From Halomonas sp. 707D7 (GTDB lineage: Bacteria > Pseudomonadota > Gammaproteobacteria > Pseudomonadales > Halomonadaceae): a stretch of 53,446 bases of DNA. The notes under the pieces are model-generated. The model did no database searches, was not told the DNA's origin, and saw only the letters and a list, made by a program, of their open reading frames with translations. The stretch is from contig NZ_JAMZBC010000004.1 of the NCBI RefSeq assembly GCF_024158715.1, forward strand, positions 1 through 53,446, given 5' to 3'. The translations under genes and the position numbers were made by a program. This document shows, in pieces, positions 27,451-35,252 of the stretch. Position 1 is the first letter of the stretch. Every line of letters begins with the position of its first letter.

Positions 27451-27495
27451 TAGCGCGTGCGCTTGCTAGCGTGTGCTCTTGCTAGATAGTGCAAG
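27451..27495. repeat. Tandem 16-bp repeats and dyad in the nfeD/TRIC divergent promoter region
   Basis: TAGCGCGTGCGCTTGC (27451-27466) is followed directly by TAGCGTGTGCTCTTGC (27467-27482), 14 of 16 identical. The next bases begin TAG again and give a CTTGC/GCAAG hairpin (27478-27482 with 27491-27495). The block lies upstream of an A/T-rich stretch (TATATA near 27435) that could be the nfeD -10. Confidence 0.5.
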
Positions 27496-27588
27496 CAAGC
27501 CAAGGTAAAGGCAATGCGCGGATACCCGCGAGCGGCTTGTCGGCGCGCGGGTCAGGCAGTCACGAGGTAGACGAGAAAGGAGACGACG

Positions 27589-28302
27589 GTGTCGGGAGTG
27601 GTGTACTGGCTGGATATGGCCGGGGTGATCGTGTTCGCGCTTTCCGGCGTGGTGCTGGCGTGTCGTTCGCGCATGGACCCGTTCGGCATGCTGGTGCTGG
27701 CGGCGGTCACCGGGATCGGCGGCGGCACGCTGCGCGATCTGGTGCTGGGCATTCGCCCGGTGTTCTGGGTGAGCGATCCTACCTACCTGTGGGTGATTCT
27801 GGCCACCGTTGCGGTGTCGCTGCTCGGCTTTCACTACATCCACCGGCTGTCGCGCGGCTTTCTGCCCGTGGCGGACGCCCTGGGCCTGGCGCTGTTCGTG
27901 GTGATCGGCACCCACAAGGCGCTGCTGCTGGGCACCTCCGGCGTGGTGGCGGTGGTGATGGGCGTGATGACCGGCGTTGCCGGCGGCATGCTGCGCGACG
28001 TGCTCGCTCACCGGGTGCCGATGGTGCTGCGCGAAGAGATCTATGCCACCGCCGCCATCGCCGGCGGCAGCGCCTATGTCGTGCTCCATACGCTGGGCGC
28101 GCCGCTGCCCGTGGTCATCGCCGCCTCGCTTGTGACCACGCTCGGGCTGCGCCTCGCCGCGATCCACTGGCGTCTGGCGCTACCGGTGTTCGCCTGGGTG
28201 AGCGTGGCGCCCCCGCCGCCGGAAGAGGGCAGCGAGGCGCTCTCCACCCCGGCCAAGGCCAAGGAGCGAGTCAGGATGATTCGCCAGGCTCGCAAGCGCT
28301 AG
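27589..28302 (+). CDS. TRIC/UPF0126-family cation channel protein
   Basis: 237 aa with about seven hydrophobic helices in two repeats. Each repeat carries the diagnostic glycine-rich block: GIGGGTLRDLVLG in the first and GVAGGMLRDVLAHR in the second. Bacterial members form trimeric channels selective for monovalent cations. The GTG at 27589 is preceded by AAAGGAG; no ATG alternative fits. The C-terminal 35 residues are hydrophilic and basic. The stop is interlocked with that of the convergent gene (CTAG, 28299-28302). Confidence 0.87.
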   Translation: MSGVVYWLDMAGVIVFALSGVVLACRSRMDPFGMLVLAAVTGIGGGTLRDLVLGIRPVFWVSDPTYLWVILATVAVSLLGFHYIHRLSRGFLPVADALGLALFVVIGTHKALLLGTSGVVAVVMGVMTGVAGGMLRDVLAHRVPMVLREEIYATAAIAGGSAYVVLHTLGAPLPVVIAASLVTTLGLRLAAIHWRLALPVFAWVSVAPPPPEEGSEALSTPAKAKERVRMIRQARKR

Positions 28303-31235
28303 GGGCGCGGCTGGCGCTGCGCCTGACGCCAGCGATCGAACCAGCGCCGCGGTTGCAGTAGACGCAGGTGCGCCTCGCCTTCGATCAGCTCGGCGCCGAT
28401 GCCCAGCGCCCCCAGGCGCGCGTAGAGCGCACCGCTCACCTTCGAGGCCTCCAGGGTGATGTCCGACAGCAGCTGCAACGAACCACCGGTCAGGGCGAGA
28501 TCACTCAGCTCGATGCGCTCGCCGCGCATCTTTAGCGCCGCCTCGCCCTCCACGTCATGAACCTCGAGCAGCCGCCCCAGCCAGCCGTTCTCCCGCGCCC
28601 GGCTCAGAAACAGCCGCGCCAGAAGCCCCGTATCGCGCATGGAAAGACGCACGCGGCTGTCGAGCCGAATCGGCTCGCTCCAGGTCAGCTCGGCCTCGGG
28701 CATCGCCAGGCGCACCCACCAGCCGGCATCCTGGGCGCCACCGCTTTCCAGGCGAAAGACGTTCTCGAGGCTCACGTAGGAGTCGTTGGCGCGAAAGCGG
28801 CGAGTCTCTAGATCGCCCTCGGCCAGGGCCAGGTGCAGCTCGATGTCGCCGCGCAGGTGCTGATCGAGCAGGGTGAGTTCGGCGCCGAAGGCGCGCAGGG
28901 TGATGTCGCCCTCGGCGCGCAGGCCCGCCAGGTGCCAGGCGCTTTCCAGGCTCGCCTCGCCACCCAGCAGGCGCAGGCCGTCGGTGGCCGGCAGGTAGTC
29001 GGCGTAGAGCGCCAGATCCGGCACCTCGACGATCGGAAGCTCCACGCGGGTGGTGAAGTAGGCCGGAAGCGGCGCGGCGCGGGCGGCGCGAAACTGGTCG
29101 GTCTCGGTGGCAAGCGCCAGGTGGCGCCCTTCGAGGGCGGCACGCGCATCGCTTTCGCGGCGCAGCGTGAAGCGGGGAATGGCAAGCGAAAGCGATGCGT
29201 CATCGGCACTCGTGAGCTCGGCGCTGAGCTCGCCCCGGCCGCTGGCCACGTAGTCGAGAAAGCGCGCCTCCAGGGCATTGGCGTTGACCCGTAGCCGGGT
29301 CGGGGCCTGCAGCTCGCCCTGGGCGAAGGCCCCCTGGGCGAACAGCTCGCCGCCGCCGGAGAGCGCCACCCCGTGCCCGGCGGGCAGGAAGGCATTGAGA
29401 AAGCCCAGCCGCTGGACGACCCCGGCCACGTCGAAGCGCGCGCGGGTATCGTCGCCCCGGCGCTCGAAGTGCCCTTCGCGAAGCGCCAGGATACTCTCCA
29501 GGCGCTCGGACGGGTCGGCGTCGCTCGCCGTCTGCCAGCGAAGGCGCGAGCCGCCGAGATCGAAAGTGCGCCCATCGAGGCTCGCCCCGGCCACCTTCAA
29601 CGTCAGCGCCACGTCGCTGGTCAGCGTGCGCGCGTTGTCCGCGCCGGGCAGGCGCGTGACCCAGCGCTCGCCTGCAAGCGCTATCTCGCCGTCGAGGCGC
29701 TGCTCGGCGAGCACCAGCGTGCCGTGGCTTCGCGCCTGGCCACCGAGCAGCGTCAGCGCCTGTGGCCGGGGCAGCGCCGCGTTCAGGTAGGGAGCGAGCG
29801 CCCGGATATCCGGCAAGCGCGCGCCGCGCCATTCCAGGCGCGCCCGCGCATCGTCCAGCGTCGCCGTCTCGACGGGGCTGGTGGCGTCGAGGGTGATCTC
29901 CGCCTCGGTCAGCAAGAGGCGACTCTGATGAGTCAGGCTAGCATCGCTCAACGTGAGTCGTGCGTGGGCCGGTGAGCCGGGGGAGCGTTCGATGTGCAGC
30001 GCGCCATCGCCTTGGGCGGTGAACTCGGCGTAGGCCACTTCGAGGGCCGAGGCCTCGACATCCGCTTCGCCCCGGTAGAGTGCGGCCTCGCGCACCTCAA
30101 GGTCCAGCGCCAGCCGCCCCTGGCCTGCCAGCGTCACTGGCCGGCTGGCCAGGGCGCTCAAGTAGCGCTCGAGCATGTCCAGGCGCGCCACCTCGCCCTG
30201 CAGCGCCAACGTGGCGCCGTCTGGCGGTTCGAGCAGGTCCAGCCGACGGTTGGCGACCTGGGTCTCGAGCGTCAGGGCGGTCTCGGTGGCGTAGGGGGTG
30301 GTGTCGGCCAGCGCCACGTCGTCGAGCTCGGCGGTGAAATCGAGTCTCGAGTCGCGCACGCCCAGGCGCACGCGACCGTTGCCCGTGGCGCGGTGGGTGA
30401 TCGGCGGCCCGTCGGTGGGGGCGCTCGCCAGACCGCGCTCGTCGAGCTCGACGCGCAGGCTCGGCGCGTCGAGCAAGAGCTCGCTCGCCTCGGTCGGCAC
30501 GCCGTGGTCGAGTCCGACCGCCAGGGTGAGCTCGCCGCGCCCGGCGATGGCGAGCCAGGGCAGCCCTTCGAGGTAGGGCATGAAGACGTCCCAGGCGTCG
30601 GCCCGGGCAAAGGCGTCGATGCGTGTCGAAAGCGCCTCGAGCAGCGCCGGCACGAGCTCCTCGCCGGTGATGTGGGTGGAAACTGGCTCGAGCCGGCTTT
30701 GTGCACTAAGTTGAATGTCTTGCGCCAGCAGGGCAGCGTCGCTCAGGCGCAAAAGCCGCCCCCGCTGGATATCGAGATCGATCTGCGCCGCGCCGAGGCT
30801 TTCGCGGCCGAGTTCGGCGTCGCGCAGACTCAGCGCGCCTTCGGCCTCGAGGGCGACATCGGCGATGCGCAGGCGGCGAATGCCGCGCGCTTCCAGGGCA
30901 TCGATATGAAGTCTTCCGCGCAGAAGCTCCACCAGGGAGAGCGAGAGATCGGCCCGTTCGGCCTCGATGCTGACCGGCAGGACGTCGTCTTCCCGGTGCA
31001 AGGAGAGGTTCTCCACTTCCCAGCGCCCGGGGTGCTGGCTGCGGGCGCGCTCCCAGCGAATCTCGACGCCGTCGATGTTCGAGAGTCTCTCGGCCATCCA
31101 TTGGCTGTTGAGCAGCACGGTGCCGATCAGCCACCACGCCGCCGAAAGTACGAAAGCGCCGATTAGGACTATAATCAGAGCCAGGCGCCAACGCGGTCGG
31201 GGCGCGGGTTCGCAGGACGTACGGCTTTTGATAAT
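28299..31235 (-). CDS. Large AsmA/YdbH-like envelope protein, probable non-AUG start
   Basis: About 978 aa. One N-terminal membrane helix (about residues 18-38) is followed by a long region of repeated beta-rich segments (LEARGIRRLRIADVALEAEG and similar), as in AsmA/YdbH/TamB-type proteins that bridge the periplasm for lipid transport. Assignment rests on this architecture, not on a firm motif. The only good ribosome site is AAAAGGAG at 31238-31245, followed by in-frame ATT (31235) and ATC (31232). No ATG, GTG or TTG occurs between it and the membrane helix. The exact start is therefore uncertain. Confidence 0.6.
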   Translation of the reverse strand: MIKSRTSCEPAPRPRWRLALIIVLIGAFVLSAAWWLIGTVLLNSQWMAERLSNIDGVEIRWERARSQHPGRWEVENLSLHREDDVLPVSIEAERADLSLSLVELLRGRLHIDALEARGIRRLRIADVALEAEGALSLRDAELGRESLGAAQIDLDIQRGRLLRLSDAALLAQDIQLSAQSRLEPVSTHITGEELVPALLEALSTRIDAFARADAWDVFMPYLEGLPWLAIAGRGELTLAVGLDHGVPTEASELLLDAPSLRVELDERGLASAPTDGPPITHRATGNGRVRLGVRDSRLDFTAELDDVALADTTPYATETALTLETQVANRRLDLLEPPDGATLALQGEVARLDMLERYLSALASRPVTLAGQGRLALDLEVREAALYRGEADVEASALEVAYAEFTAQGDGALHIERSPGSPAHARLTLSDASLTHQSRLLLTEAEITLDATSPVETATLDDARARLEWRGARLPDIRALAPYLNAALPRPQALTLLGGQARSHGTLVLAEQRLDGEIALAGERWVTRLPGADNARTLTSDVALTLKVAGASLDGRTFDLGGSRLRWQTASDADPSERLESILALREGHFERRGDDTRARFDVAGVVQRLGFLNAFLPAGHGVALSGGGELFAQGAFAQGELQAPTRLRVNANALEARFLDYVASGRGELSAELTSADDASLSLAIPRFTLRRESDARAALEGRHLALATETDQFRAARAAPLPAYFTTRVELPIVEVPDLALYADYLPATDGLRLLGGEASLESAWHLAGLRAEGDITLRAFGAELTLLDQHLRGDIELHLALAEGDLETRRFRANDSYVSLENVFRLESGGAQDAGWWVRLAMPEAELTWSEPIRLDSRVRLSMRDTGLLARLFLSRARENGWLGRLLEVHDVEGEAALKMRGERIELSDLALTGGSLQLLSDITLEASKVSGALYARLGALGIGAELIEGEAHLRLLQPRRWFDRWRQAQRQPRP

Positions 31236-31325
31236 GACTCCTTTTGGCGCATGTTTTGTGGCATTATGCGCGACAAGGGACTGATATGGGTTTTCGATTT
31301 CAACGCTAGGCAGGCAGCAAACGCC

Positions 31326-32033
31326 ATGTTCAAGGATTTCTATACACAGCGCGGGGAGCACGTCGTCATCTCCGCCGAGCAGGCCAGCCGTTTCGCCAAG
31401 GGCGTCGCCGGTGATTACAACCCGATCCACAACCCGGATGCGCGCCGTTTCTGCGTGCCGGGCGACCTCCTGTTCACTCTGGTTCTAGTCAAGTTTGGCC
31501 TGTCGCGCCATATGGAGTTTCGCTTCACCAACATGGTGGCGGCGGATACGCCGCTGCGGTTCAATCTGACCGAGGATGGCCAGATCCACGTGTGCGACGA
31601 TAGCGGCAAGTGCTACCTGCACGTGACCCGTCAAGGCGAGACGACCTTCGACGAGGAGGCCATCGAAGGATTCGCGCGCTGCTACGTGGCGTTTTCGGGC
31701 AAGAACTTCCCGCACTACCTCAAGCCGCTGATGGAAGAGCACGGGGTGATGTTCAACCCCAAGCGCCCGCTGGTGATCTACGACAGCATGGGCTTCTCGC
31801 TCACTCGGCTCGACGGCTTCACGCCCAATCTGGCGCTGACCAACTCCTCGCTGTGCGTGCAGGGCAAGCGCGCCGAGGCGCTTCTGGAGTTCGCCATCGA
31901 ATCCGCCGCGGAGTCGCTCGGCGTGGGCTCGAAGAAGCTCGTGGTGAGCGGACTGTGCGATTACGACGACCTGCAGATGTCGGCGATCGTCGACGAGTTC
32001 TACCGGCTCAAGGCGGCCTACGAAGCGGCCTGA
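31326..32033 (+). CDS. DUF3581-family protein
   Basis: 235 aa. The opening segment ISAEQASRFAKGVAGDYNPI with HNPDARRFCVPGDLLFTLVL is the DUF3581 signature and resembles the hot-dog-fold active region of MaoC-like hydratases (the DYNPIHNPDARR stretch). Enzymatic function has not been shown for the family. It is divergent from the large AsmA-like gene. The ribosome site is weak. A strong bidirectional terminator follows. Confidence 0.82.
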   Translation: MFKDFYTQRGEHVVISAEQASRFAKGVAGDYNPIHNPDARRFCVPGDLLFTLVLVKFGLSRHMEFRFTNMVAADTPLRFNLTEDGQIHVCDDSGKCYLHVTRQGETTFDEEAIEGFARCYVAFSGKNFPHYLKPLMEEHGVMFNPKRPLVIYDSMGFSLTRLDGFTPNLALTNSSLCVQGKRAEALLEFAIESAAESLGVGSKKLVVSGLCDYDDLQMSAIVDEFYRLKAAYEAA

Positions 32034-32068
32034 TAGCGCTACCGGCAAAAATACCGGCAAGACGGCAA

Positions 32069-32100
32069 AAGAGGGCATGGCGCACGCGCCATGCCCTCTT
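32069..32100. terminator. Bidirectional intrinsic terminator
   Basis: A 14-bp perfect stem (32069-32082 with 32087-32100) with a CACG tetraloop. Four As on its left give a T-run for minus-strand transcripts. It sits between the convergent DUF3581 gene and the antiporter gene and probably serves both. Confidence 0.8.
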
Positions 32101-32108
32101 GCGTTGGT

Positions 32109-33827
32109 CTAGCCGGTGGCGTTGTCGAGGGTGAGCGACACCGTCGTCACGCGCTCGCCAAGCAGTCCCTCGACGCCGAACGTGACCGAACCGAGGGTGA
32201 GCGTATCGCCGACCTCGAGCGGCCCGTCCAGGCGCTCGCGCAGCAGCTGATCGAGGGTCATGTGCGCCTGTTCGAACGTCTGCAGACCGTAGGCGTGATG
32301 CAAGTCGTCGAGCGTCGTGCTGCCCTTGAGCTTGAGTGCCTGATCGGGCAGCTCCTTGAGGGCGGCCTCGGGGGCGTCGGAGAACACGCAGTCGATGAAC
32401 GGGCGGGTTTCCGGGCGCAGCACCACGAACAGGTGGTCGTTCGCCTGCAAGAGCGTGGAGCCGCGCGGCGGGATGACGTTCGACCCGCGGGTGATCATGG
32501 CCACCACGGTCGATTCGGGCAGCGCCATCTGGGAAAGGCGCCGCCCTGCGGCGCGGGGTTGATCGCCCAGCCGGTACTCGACGATGTCCGCGTCGACCTC
32601 CTCGAGGGCGGTGATCTCCAGGGTGGCGGCGGGCACCGCCGGCGGGCTTTCGGTCAGCTTGAGCTTGCGTGCCACCAGCGGCAGCGTCGTGCCCTGGATG
32701 GAGGCGGAGATCAGCACGACGAAGAACACCACGTTGAAGATCAGCGGCGCGCTTTCCAGCCCGAACAGCAGCGGGAAGATCGCCAGGATGATCGGCACCG
32801 ACCCGCGCAGCCCGACCCAGGAGACCAGCGTCATTTCGCGTGCATTGAAGCCGAACAGCTTCAAGAGCGGCACCACCGCCAGCGGCCGGGCGACCAGGAT
32901 CAACACCGCCGCGATCGCCAGGCCCTCCCACCATACCTCGAGCAGCGACATCGGGTTGATCAGAAGCCCCAGCACCACGAACATGGCGATCTGGCTGAGC
33001 CAGGCAAGTCCGTCGTGGAACAGGAAGATGCTGCGCTGGAAGGCGATGCGCCGATTGCCGATCACCACCCCGGTCAGGAAGATGGCGAGAAAGCCGCTGC
33101 CGCCGAGGTTGGCGGCAATGCCGAAGGAGAGAAAGCCGCAGGCCGCCACCATCACCGGGTAGAGCCCCGAAGCCACCAGGTGGATGCGGTTGATCAGCTT
33201 CACCGAGACCCAGCCCACGCCGAGGCCGACCAGCGCTCCGACCCCCATCTGGATCACGAACAGCTGCAGCAGGCTCAGGCCCGGCTGCATGTCGTTGACC
33301 ACCACTTCCAGCAGACCCACGGTCAGGAAGATGGCCATGGGGTCGTTCGAGGCACTCTCGATCTCGAGGGTCGACTTCAAGCGCTTGTTGATATGGATGT
33401 TGGCGTTGCGCAGCAGCGAAAATACCGCCGCGGCGTCGGTGGAGCCGACGATGGCCCCGAGCAGAAGCCCTTCCAGCGGCGAGAGCCCGAGGATATAGGT
33501 GGCCGCGAGGCCGGTGACCACGGCGGTGACCAGCACGCCGAGGGTGGCGAGCAGCGAAGCGGGTTTCCATACCGCCTTGATGGAGGCGACCGGCGTCTGC
33601 AGGCCGCCGTCGAACAGGATGACGGCGAGCGCCATCGTGCCCAGGGCGTGGGCCCAGACCGGGTTGTCGAAGGCGATGCCGCCGATACCGCTTTCGCCGG
33701 TCAGCATGCCGATGATCAGAAACAGCACCAGTACCGGAAGACCCAGGCGCGCGGAGAGCTTGCTCGAGAGAATGCCGACCAGAATGACCACGGCGGCCAG
33801 AAGAATCAGTTTGTCGATCAAAAACAT
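32109..33827 (-). CDS. Potassium/proton antiporter, NhaP2/CvrA type
   Basis: 572 aa. About 12 membrane helices (CPA1 family) in the first 390 residues, with the ion-site segments GAIVGSTDAAAVFSLL and ESASNDPMAIFLTV that carry the key Asp residues. A RCK/TrkA-C-like part (LGDQPRAAGRRLSQMALPES) and a CorC/HlyC-like C-terminal domain follow. It exchanges K+ (or Na+) for protons, useful for osmotic adjustment in a halophile. The ATG at 33827 follows AAGGACACGTC; a start six codons upstream is possible. Confidence 0.9.
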   Translation of the reverse strand: MFLIDKLILLAAVVILVGILSSKLSARLGLPVLVLFLIIGMLTGESGIGGIAFDNPVWAHALGTMALAVILFDGGLQTPVASIKAVWKPASLLATLGVLVTAVVTGLAATYILGLSPLEGLLLGAIVGSTDAAAVFSLLRNANIHINKRLKSTLEIESASNDPMAIFLTVGLLEVVVNDMQPGLSLLQLFVIQMGVGALVGLGVGWVSVKLINRIHLVASGLYPVMVAACGFLSFGIAANLGGSGFLAIFLTGVVIGNRRIAFQRSIFLFHDGLAWLSQIAMFVVLGLLINPMSLLEVWWEGLAIAAVLILVARPLAVVPLLKLFGFNAREMTLVSWVGLRGSVPIILAIFPLLFGLESAPLIFNVVFFVVLISASIQGTTLPLVARKLKLTESPPAVPAATLEITALEEVDADIVEYRLGDQPRAAGRRLSQMALPESTVVAMITRGSNVIPPRGSTLLQANDHLFVVLRPETRPFIDCVFSDAPEAALKELPDQALKLKGSTTLDDLHHAYGLQTFEQAHMTLDQLLRERLDGPLEVGDTLTLGSVTFGVEGLLGERVTTVSLTLDNATG

Positions 33828-33865
33828 GACGTGTCCTTCACACATGACTCGAATGACGAGGGAAG

Positions 33866-33882
33866 CACGCCCTCAGGGCGTG
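33866..33882 (-). terminator. Small hairpin between the hypothetical protein and antiporter genes
   Basis: CACGCCC (33866-33872) and GGGCGTG (33876-33882) form a 7-bp stem with a TCA loop, 11 bases after the stop of the upstream minus-strand gene. No T-run; it could reduce read-through into the antiporter gene. Confidence 0.35.
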
Positions 33883-33892
33883 GATGAGCGTG

Positions 33893-34300
33893 TCACGATG
33901 GCGGGTGTGAAGGCGGGGCGCGCGAGCGGGCGAGTCGGTACGCCTCGGGGTGGCCATGGCCGGGGTCGGGCGCAAGGCCTCTATGTCCGCCGGCGCGATT
34001 CACCCACGGCCAGTAGTGCGTCGCAGGCAGCGCCTCGTGGCCGGGGTCATAGGGCAGTACGGCAGGATCGCCCTTGGCCTCGCTGTGCTGAATGCGCGGC
34101 AGTGCCGGAAGGTAGGCATAGCCGCGCGGGTCGCTGTGCGAGGTGGCGACGTGCTCGTCGCGCTTGACGTCCTGCAGCTCGATGGCGTGAAGGTGGTTCG
34201 AAAGCCCGAGCAGCAGGATGGCGAAGCAGGCCCAACCCAGCCACCGCTCGATGCGGGAGACGGCGCTTGGCAGGCGAGGCTGGTCGGGGCGTGACGGCAT
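33893..34300 (-). CDS. Small membrane protein of unknown function
   Basis: 135 aa. A basic N-terminus (MPSRPDQPRLPSAVSRIER) precedes a single hydrophobic helix (about 23-38, LGWACFAILLLGLSNHL). The remainder (about 95 residues) is hydrophilic, rich in His, Pro and Gly, and probably periplasmic. I recognise no family. CAGGAAG precedes the ATG at 34300. It lies 73 bases past the transglutaminase gene in the same direction and may be the end of that operon, but its link to it is unproven. Confidence 0.55.
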   Translation of the reverse strand: MPSRPDQPRLPSAVSRIERWLGWACFAILLLGLSNHLHAIELQDVKRDEHVATSHSDPRGYAYLPALPRIQHSEAKGDPAVLPYDPGHEALPATHYWPWVNRAGGHRGLAPDPGHGHPEAYRLARSRAPPSHPPS

Positions 34301-34373
34301 GGCGACTTCCTGTAGGGAGCGCCTATCTTCCGGCCTGGAGCGTGAAACCGTCAAGTCGAACCGCCCGGGCGCG

Positions 34374-35252
34374 TCATATCGTGCCGGGCGTCGCCAGCGG
34401 CACCACGTCGACCTCCACCTCCAGGCGGTGGTGGCCCCCGCCATTCATCACCCCTTTGAGCGGTGCCACGTCGAAGTAGTCCCGCCCCCAGGCCAGCACC
34501 GGGTGGCGCTCGCCGGCCAGCGTCCCGTTGGTGGGATCGAGGGCGAGCCAACCCCACTCCGGCACCCACAGCGCGAGCCAGGCGTGGGAGGCGTCCGCCC
34601 CGACCAGCCGGGGCTGGCCCGGTGGCGGCTCGGTTTCCAGGTAGCCGCTGACGTAGCGCGCCGAGAGTCCGATCGAGCGCAGCGCGCCGATCATCAGGTG
34701 GGCGAAGTCCTGGCACACGCCGCGGCGGTTGGCCAGCACCTCCGAGAGTGGCGTGGCGAGCGTCGTGAAGCTCGGGTCGTACTCGAACTGTTCGTGAACG
34801 TGGGCATTGAGCGCCAGGGCGGCCTCGATCAGCGGCCGGCGCGGCGTGAAGCAGCGCCGGGCGAAGGCGGCGAGCTCGTCGCTGCGGCGGATGAACGGCG
34901 AGTCGAGGCGGTAGAGCTGGGTCTCGAAGCGTGAATCCGCCTCCAGCTGGGCGGCGATGCGCTCCCAGGCCACCGAGCGCTCCGGCAGCGCATCCAGCGC
35001 TCGGGTATTGAGCGGGGTGGTCACGGTCACGTCGAGAGTGCGATGCACCTGCTCGAGCGCGAAGTAGAGCACCCGGTTGCCGAACACGTCGCGCCGCTCC
35101 GCCTGGTGCTGGGGCAGCGGGGCGATCGACAGGCTCGAGGCGCCGCACTCCTGGTGCGGGGTCTTGCGCGGCAGCACCCGGGCTTCGCTGTGGCACAGCG
35201 TGACCGGCGCGGCGTAGTGGTAGCGCGTGGTGTGGCGAAGGGTGTATTTCAT
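34374..35252 (-). CDS. Transglutaminase-like protein (left arm of the ATP-grasp/Alpha-E locus)
   Basis: 292 aa, COG1305 type. A bacterial transglutaminase-like N-terminal beta domain (about 1-80) precedes the catalytic core with Cys180 (RRGVCQDFAHL), His223 (ADASHAWLALW) and Asp239 (LALDPTNG), a complete triad. Members can act as peptidases, amidases or transpeptidases. Its ATG overlaps the stop of the upstream ATP-grasp/Alpha-E gene as ATGA, so the two are made together. Target unknown; predicted cytoplasmic since no signal peptide is seen. Confidence 0.9.
   Translation of the reverse strand: MKYTLRHTTRYHYAAPVTLCHSEARVLPRKTPHQECGASSLSIAPLPQHQAERRDVFGNRVLYFALEQVHRTLDVTVTTPLNTRALDALPERSVAWERIAAQLEADSRFETQLYRLDSPFIRRSDELAAFARRCFTPRRPLIEAALALNAHVHEQFEYDPSFTTLATPLSEVLANRRGVCQDFAHLMIGALRSIGLSARYVSGYLETEPPPGQPRLVGADASHAWLALWVPEWGWLALDPTNGTLAGERHPVLAWGRDYFDVAPLKGVMNGGGHHRLEVEVDVVPLATPGTI

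Noticed and set aside
31236-31430. A longer N-terminus for the AsmA-like protein starting at 31430
   Set aside because: It would read back through the start of the divergent DUF3581 gene, with no ribosome site; the AAAAGGAG site at 31238-31245 lies just before the membrane helix.
32091-33887. A 598-codon plus-strand frame opposite the K+/H+ antiporter gene
   Set aside because: It is extremely His/Asp/Gln-rich, without structure, and starts inside the bidirectional terminator region; antisense shadow.
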